A stretch of 64,000 bases of DNA, from the NCBI GenBank assembly GCA_027924645.1, contig BSBN01001017.1, positions 4,428,501 through 4,492,500 of the forward strand. The letters run 5' to 3'. Below, piece by piece: positions 59,395 through 64,000 of the stretch. Under the pieces are notes generated by a model, which was not told the DNA's origin, ran no database searches, and was given only the letters and a program-made list of their open reading frames with translations. Made by a program: the position numbers and the translations under genes. Position 1 is the first letter of the stretch. Each line of letters starts with the position of its first letter. Source of the DNA: Cunninghamia lanceolata. Lineage: Eukaryota; Streptophyta; Pinopsida; Cupressales; Cupressaceae.

Positions 59395-62002
59395 TGCCTG
59401 CATAAACATTCAGGTTTCAAGCATTTAAATATGCAGGTACCTTCCCAAAAAATCCAAAAAATTATAAGTCTTTAGGCCTTTGTAGTTGAAAAGTGCAAAA
59501 AATTTTGTTGTATGCATGTCACTTTGTATATACAAGGCTGTTTGTATATACATGCAGGTCAAATGTGCATTGGCGGGTCAAAGATCTCAATCGGCTTTCA
59601 AAAATGGTGAAAAATCAGTTATATGCATTTCGCAATGCATATCGGGCTTAAAAAAGGTGCATATACATTGAGGAATCTATCGCAGATTCTAGGAATATTC
59701 CCTGCTTGTATATCAGGTTTGCATGTATATTTGTGTTGTATGTTTAGACATGCAATGGGTGATACAATGACAACATGCATTCGCTACAGTGAAAGGTATA
59801 TCGGTGGCAATGTACAAGAAGAAATATACATGGGTAACATGCAAAAGAAAATGTGCAAGGCGCCGATATACAAATGGTGGGGCCTGCGGATATGCAAGAC
59901 AGAATGTACATCGGGTAATGTACAAGGGCGAATGTATCTCCGATATACAAGTCAACATGCAAGCGTCGAGATACAAAGGATACATACAAGGGCAATTATA
60001 TGTTATAAGACACAAAGCTGATTGTGCATCAGAAATATGCAAGAGGCACATACAGAGAAAATGTTACATACAAAGTAGGAACCAAGGGGTGGGACCCACC
60101 AGTTGCATTCAAAGGCGATTGTATGTTGGCGCATACAACCAAAAATGCAAGGCCCGGACCTGACGGATATTGCATTCTGGTTAATAAAAGGTACATGTCC
60201 GGATTGTATATTTTGTTTTGTATATCCGCGTTGTATGTTTGTCATGTACATGCGCGCATATACAAGGCCCGGACATGAAGGGGGAATGTAATATAGCTCA
60301 TAAGGTGTTGAACTCCGTAGCTTGCATATATGTATGCATTGTATATCGCAAATATATAATGAAAAATGTAAAGGTTCAGATACAAAGGCCAGATTTCAAA
60401 GTTGTTCTAATATGCTTCATGGAGGTTTGGAATCCGTGGATTGCATGTATATTGCGTTTGTATGTGCAACATACAAGCCGATATACAAAGGGAGATACAT
60501 ACAAGGTCCGGACCTGAATGCAGATCCCACTTAGTTTCATAATGTCCTGGGGTCTGCCTTGTATGCGAATGATTGTATGTATATACAATCTCATTTTCAG
60601 CTGCATATGCATGGGCAAAAAGGGCTAAGTGAGTGGAAGAAAAGTCAGCGATACAAGCACAGGATGCCTACGTGGCACAATTTCAGTGGCTGGCAACTTT
60701 TCAAAGTATTTTGAGGCCATGGATTTCAGCGATGGAGGGAGATCGACGGTTCTGTTTCAAAGTTTTTAGCGAAGGTGTTCTTTGTGTTTGCGGCCGCATT
60801 TCAGGCGGGAAAACTTCTTATGCGCTCGTTGCTATTTTTCAAGAGGAGCAAATCACAGAGGTATGGGTCGATGATTGACAGCAACCTACCAAATTTGTAA
60901 GGAAAATCTTCAAACGACTGCACACGTCCCGAGTTCACCTGCTCTTTCCTCTTTGTCTCCATACTGCATTGATTGATTTGGGCACCATTCTTGGTGCATT
61001 GTATTTTGGTAGGAACTTTGAAAATGCCTTGTAATTATCACTGAGTACACAACCCTGCTATAAAAGGCAGACTGTGTTACTCATTTGTTGTTGTTAAAAA
61101 CTGGGCAAATTTTGGTGCTGTGATAAGATACAACTTCACTGGTGGCTCTGTTTTGGGTGTTTTGTGAGTTTATGAATCATATGTTATATGTTTTATGCAT
61201 AAATTTACTAGTTTCATGTTGTTTTATATGAGTAATGCTTCATTGCATGTATTCTGTTATTTGTCTCCAAATTGAATGTTTTCTTCTTCTGAATCTAAAC
61301 AACTAAGGGGTGTTTAAGATTCTAGGACATGGGTTCGCTATGTTGAATGTTTAGTCTTTTACTTTTGCTCAAGGAGTGGATTAAATGTTTTGGGTTAAGT
61401 GTTGGGAAGAATATATTGCAGTGAGGATGTTTGTAAGTAGAAATAATTGAATACTCAGTTTTGGGAAGTATCTGCAAGGCAGACACTAGAAATCCTCTTG
61501 AAATCCAATCATTGATATATGTTTATGGTAACCATTCATGTGTGTATGTCTATTGACTTCGAGCCCTGAGATAAGCACCAATCCAGTCTTGTATTGAGGT
61601 TGCAACCAAAGTCCTAGTCTTGCATCCAAATACCAAAAATCAAATTCATACTTCAAATACAAACCTCTAGGACATTTAGAAGTAGTTTTAGGACCAAAAT
61701 CCTCTGTCTCACAACTGAACATAAGCCCAAAGTTAGCCCCTCTACACTTATTTTACAGTTTTGTTCTGCATATATGAGGATTTATCTGCTTTGTCTCAAC
61801 ATCCCACTAAGTTAATAAGCACATTTCACGGATGTTGAATAGGGAATACCCCCCTTGGTTCTACAGAGCCTAAAGAAGAAGAGGAGATATTTATAGAGTC
61901 TATCTCCTGTACTATTGGCCCCTGGCCCAGAAATTCTATTGATCAATGATGGCTACCTTGTAGGGATAACTGGGAAACATCCAGTCGGATTGAGCACTAA
62001 CA
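59389..62002 (+). repeat. Inner element 3' LTR
   Basis: Ends at the TSD TATTC. The gag frame runs a few codons into it. Confidence 0.95.
61059..61067 (+). promoter_or_regulatory. Putative TATA box of the inner 3' LTR
   Basis: TATAAAAGG, the same as in the 5' LTR. Confidence 0.55.
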
Positions 62003-64000
62003 TATTCTAGGACTTTTTAGATCTAATCTTCGTTCACACCTTGGCACATTGAATGCTAAGTAGAGGAGACAGATGTTAGTTTTTCATTTTGAAGTTGATT
62101 TGTTGAGTTGTGTTGAACTTTGTGAGTTTTGTTGAATTTTGTACTTTATTGGATTTTGTGCACTTGTTGAACTTTGTGCCTTGTGATGAGATTAAGGGAT
62201 TTCTTGATTGAATGTTGACTTTGTTGAGATTATTGAATTTTGTTGACATTTTCATGCCTTTTGATGTCATCAAAGGCAGTGTTGTTATGAATGTTTCAAA
62301 TGTTATATGACTCTCTACATGCAATTATTCTAGATGAATGCAAGCTTTTGTTCTTGTAAAAAAATATATATATGAGTAATTACTAGTCAAAATAAGGTAT
62401 GAATACGAGTCTAAATGGTTGTTCCTAAATGCAATTTGTCTAGGTTTTTGTCTTTTTGTGTTTTGATGTGGATGTAAGCTATTTTATGAAAATGAAATTT
62501 GTAGCTATTCTAAGCAAAACAAGAATGGAGTTTAATCTAGAAAGCAATTAAAATCAATAAGTTGTACACTACAAAGAGAAAATAAATATTAATTTACTCC
62601 CTCAAGGGTAAGATTGTGTGCTAATTACTAATGAAACCAATAAAAGAACTTGTATAATTCAAGTGCCAGTTCTAGGCTTTTGTCCTCAAAGATCTTGTGG
62701 CAATCGTCTCTTGCAATCGTCTCTTCCTCTGTAGCAATGGGATCCTCCTCTTGATCACAGGTACAAAGGAAGAGATATGAGGAAATAAATTTGGGTTTAG
62801 AAGCAATAATAAAATGAAAGTAAAAGGAACGTACAGTCTTTTACAAGCACAAGAGTGATATGGGGTTGCCTTTGTAAAGCCTGACTCTCAAGAGAAAATT
62901 AGCTCAAATGAGAATACAAGTATGCAAATAATTCTCAATCTCCCCTAAGACAATAAAGAAGGTGGATATTTATAAGTAAAAAAATGGGCAAAATAGGTGG
63001 GGGTGATTGGGGAGTTAACATGATTTGATTAAAGAGATAACTGGGTTTGATTGGGAGATCACAAGAGTTGAAGAGGAGAAAATAGAGGACTGATTAGGAG
63101 ATCACTAGGAATTGATCAAGAGTGAACAAAAGAGTGATTAAGAATTGACAAATAGTGAGTGGAAGTAGGGCTCAGTTTTGCATGAAGGAACTCTCAATCA
63201 AAATCCAAAAATAGATGTAAACTAGGCAGAACTAGAAGAAATTACATATGCCAAAACACAACAGGGTCACCCCTTTCAGGAAGTGGGTCACCCTTTTGCT
63301 AGAGCAAGTCACCCGTTGACCCTAAGGTCTCCTAGGTGACCCTCCTATTGAGGATATGAAAATGGTTATTTAGCATTTGCAAAATCCTGGAACCTAGTTT
63401 GGAGGTCAAAAAATATAGTCATAAGGGGAAAAACACTAAGTGACATGTATCCAAGTGTGAGATTGCTAAAAGGTATTGTTGAGCAATTTTTGCACAACAT
63501 ATCGAAACTTATTCGATATCACTAGGGAGTTTCAAGGCACAAGGCCACTGAGAGTCATAATGTTGTTTCAAAGTTTCAATGCAGCCTTGTTATAGCTCAG
63601 CCAAGTGATACAAAGGCACATCCATTTCTAGTAAGGTGGAGTTTGATAAAAGGTGCCATCGATTGCATATGGTGTGGCCTCATCAAAGGCACTTAGTATG
63701 AAGGCTCAGGCTTTTCTTGAGTCAAAGCATAGCTTCCTTTTGAAACATAGTGTAGCCTAAAGGAAATAAAGGCACATAGCCTTAGCATATTATGATGGCG
63801 CTTACAATGTAAAGACTCGTAAGAGCAAGCATAAAGTTTCAAGGTGCATCAATCTCATGGAAGGCACACAGACCAAGTGATACAAAGTGTAGGTCCATAC
63901 ATAAGGAGCGGCCTCATAGCAGGCCATCTAAATCATGCGTAAGTTCTATTAAGATTGGCACATACTATTCAAAAGATAGTGCATTCTATAAACATAGCAT
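62003..64000 (+). repeat. Outer element 3' LTR, second segment
   Basis: Continues the outer LTR from the position equivalent to about 47,344 and stays colinear to the window end. Sequence carries scattered substitutions and short indels relative to 47,344-49,348. No gene is present. Confidence 0.9.

Larger units (their letters stand above)
54361..62002 (+). mobile_element. Inner gag-only LTR retrotransposon, complete
   Basis: LTRs of 2,637 bp (54,361-56,997) and 2,614 bp (59,389-62,002) start TGTTAGTGCC and end GCACTAACA. The TSD TATTC is perfect (54,356-54,360 and 62,003-62,007). A primer-binding site lies 4 bp past the 5' LTR. The 2.39-kb interior carries one long gag-like frame and no pol. 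It interrupts the 3' LTR of the outer gag-only element. The two elements share architecture but I see no extended sequence identity between their gags. Confidence 0.95.
46742..64000 (+). mobile_element. Outer gag-only LTR retrotransposon with giant LTRs (right end beyond window)
   Basis: The LTR begins TGTGTACAAG at 46,742 and again at 53,756. The second copy is split by another element (54,361-62,002) and resumes at 62,003, so 64,000 corresponds to about 49,348 in the first copy. The 5' LTR ends either near 51,206 or near 51,705, depending on which primer-site motif is real, giving about 4.5-5.0 kb. The internal region (to 53,755) encodes only a gag-like frame: no protease, RT, RNase H or integrase. 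The layout matches the terminal-repeat-with-gag (TR-GAG) class of non-autonomous plant elements. Confidence 0.82.

Noticed and set aside
1..64000. CRISPR arrays, bacterial operons, rRNA or tRNA genes
   Set aside because: I looked for spacer-repeat regularity, ribosome-binding sites, cloverleaf cores and rRNA signatures and found none. The content is plant nuclear.

Overview
This window looks like nuclear DNA of a large, repeat-rich plant genome, most likely a gymnosperm (inference). The reasons are one intron-containing plant cytochrome P450 gene in 64 kb, nested and mutated plant LTR retrotransposons with very long LTRs, and decayed gene fragments carried by transposons. I see no bacterial-type genes, CRISPR array, rRNA or convincing tRNA gene.

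Region 1 (1-26,243) is a nest of LTR elements, most with matching target-site duplications (TSDs). The outermost layer is a candidate minus-strand LTR element whose LTR (24,394-26,243, partly repeated at 1-1,067) contains a decayed SEC23-like gene fragment. A Copia-type element (1,261-23,447) with gag and protease but no visible integrase or reverse transcriptase lies in its internal region. Inside that Copia are an Athila-like Gypsy element (2,884-17,543; TSD CCAAA) and a 3.15-kb solo LTR (19,466-22,619; TSD TTCTC). Inside the Gypsy element is a 2.55-kb minus-strand non-autonomous LTR element (10,421-12,974; TSD ACCCT).

Region 2 (26,244-41,865) is AT-rich and full of duplications. A 1.7-kb block occurs twice (26,248-27,952 and 30,330-32,214). 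The last P450 exon and its 3' flank are duplicated at about 28.4-29.5 kb, truncated at the heme cysteine. A Helitron-like element (about 32,834-34,687) has asymmetric terminal inverted repeats, a 3' hairpin plus CTAG, and a captured 1-Cys peroxiredoxin fragment. Degenerate telomere-like TTAGGG arrays (34.8-35.4 and 37.0-39.9 kb) switch strand and contain a higher-order repeat. Small inverted-repeat elements, one with clear hAT hallmarks, lie at 40.0-40.8 kb.

Region 3 (41,866-45,902, minus strand) is the only apparently intact gene: a six-exon, about 511-residue P450 of the CYP704 type. One intron has a GC donor, and the usual I-helix threonine is replaced by glycine.

Region 4 (46,742 to the window end) holds two gag-only LTR retrotransposons, one inside the other. 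The outer has an LTR of about 4.5-5 kb and four tandem primer-binding-site-like units. The inner (54,361-62,002; TSD TATTC) sits in the outer element's 3' LTR. Neither encodes pol, so both would depend on enzymes supplied from elsewhere.
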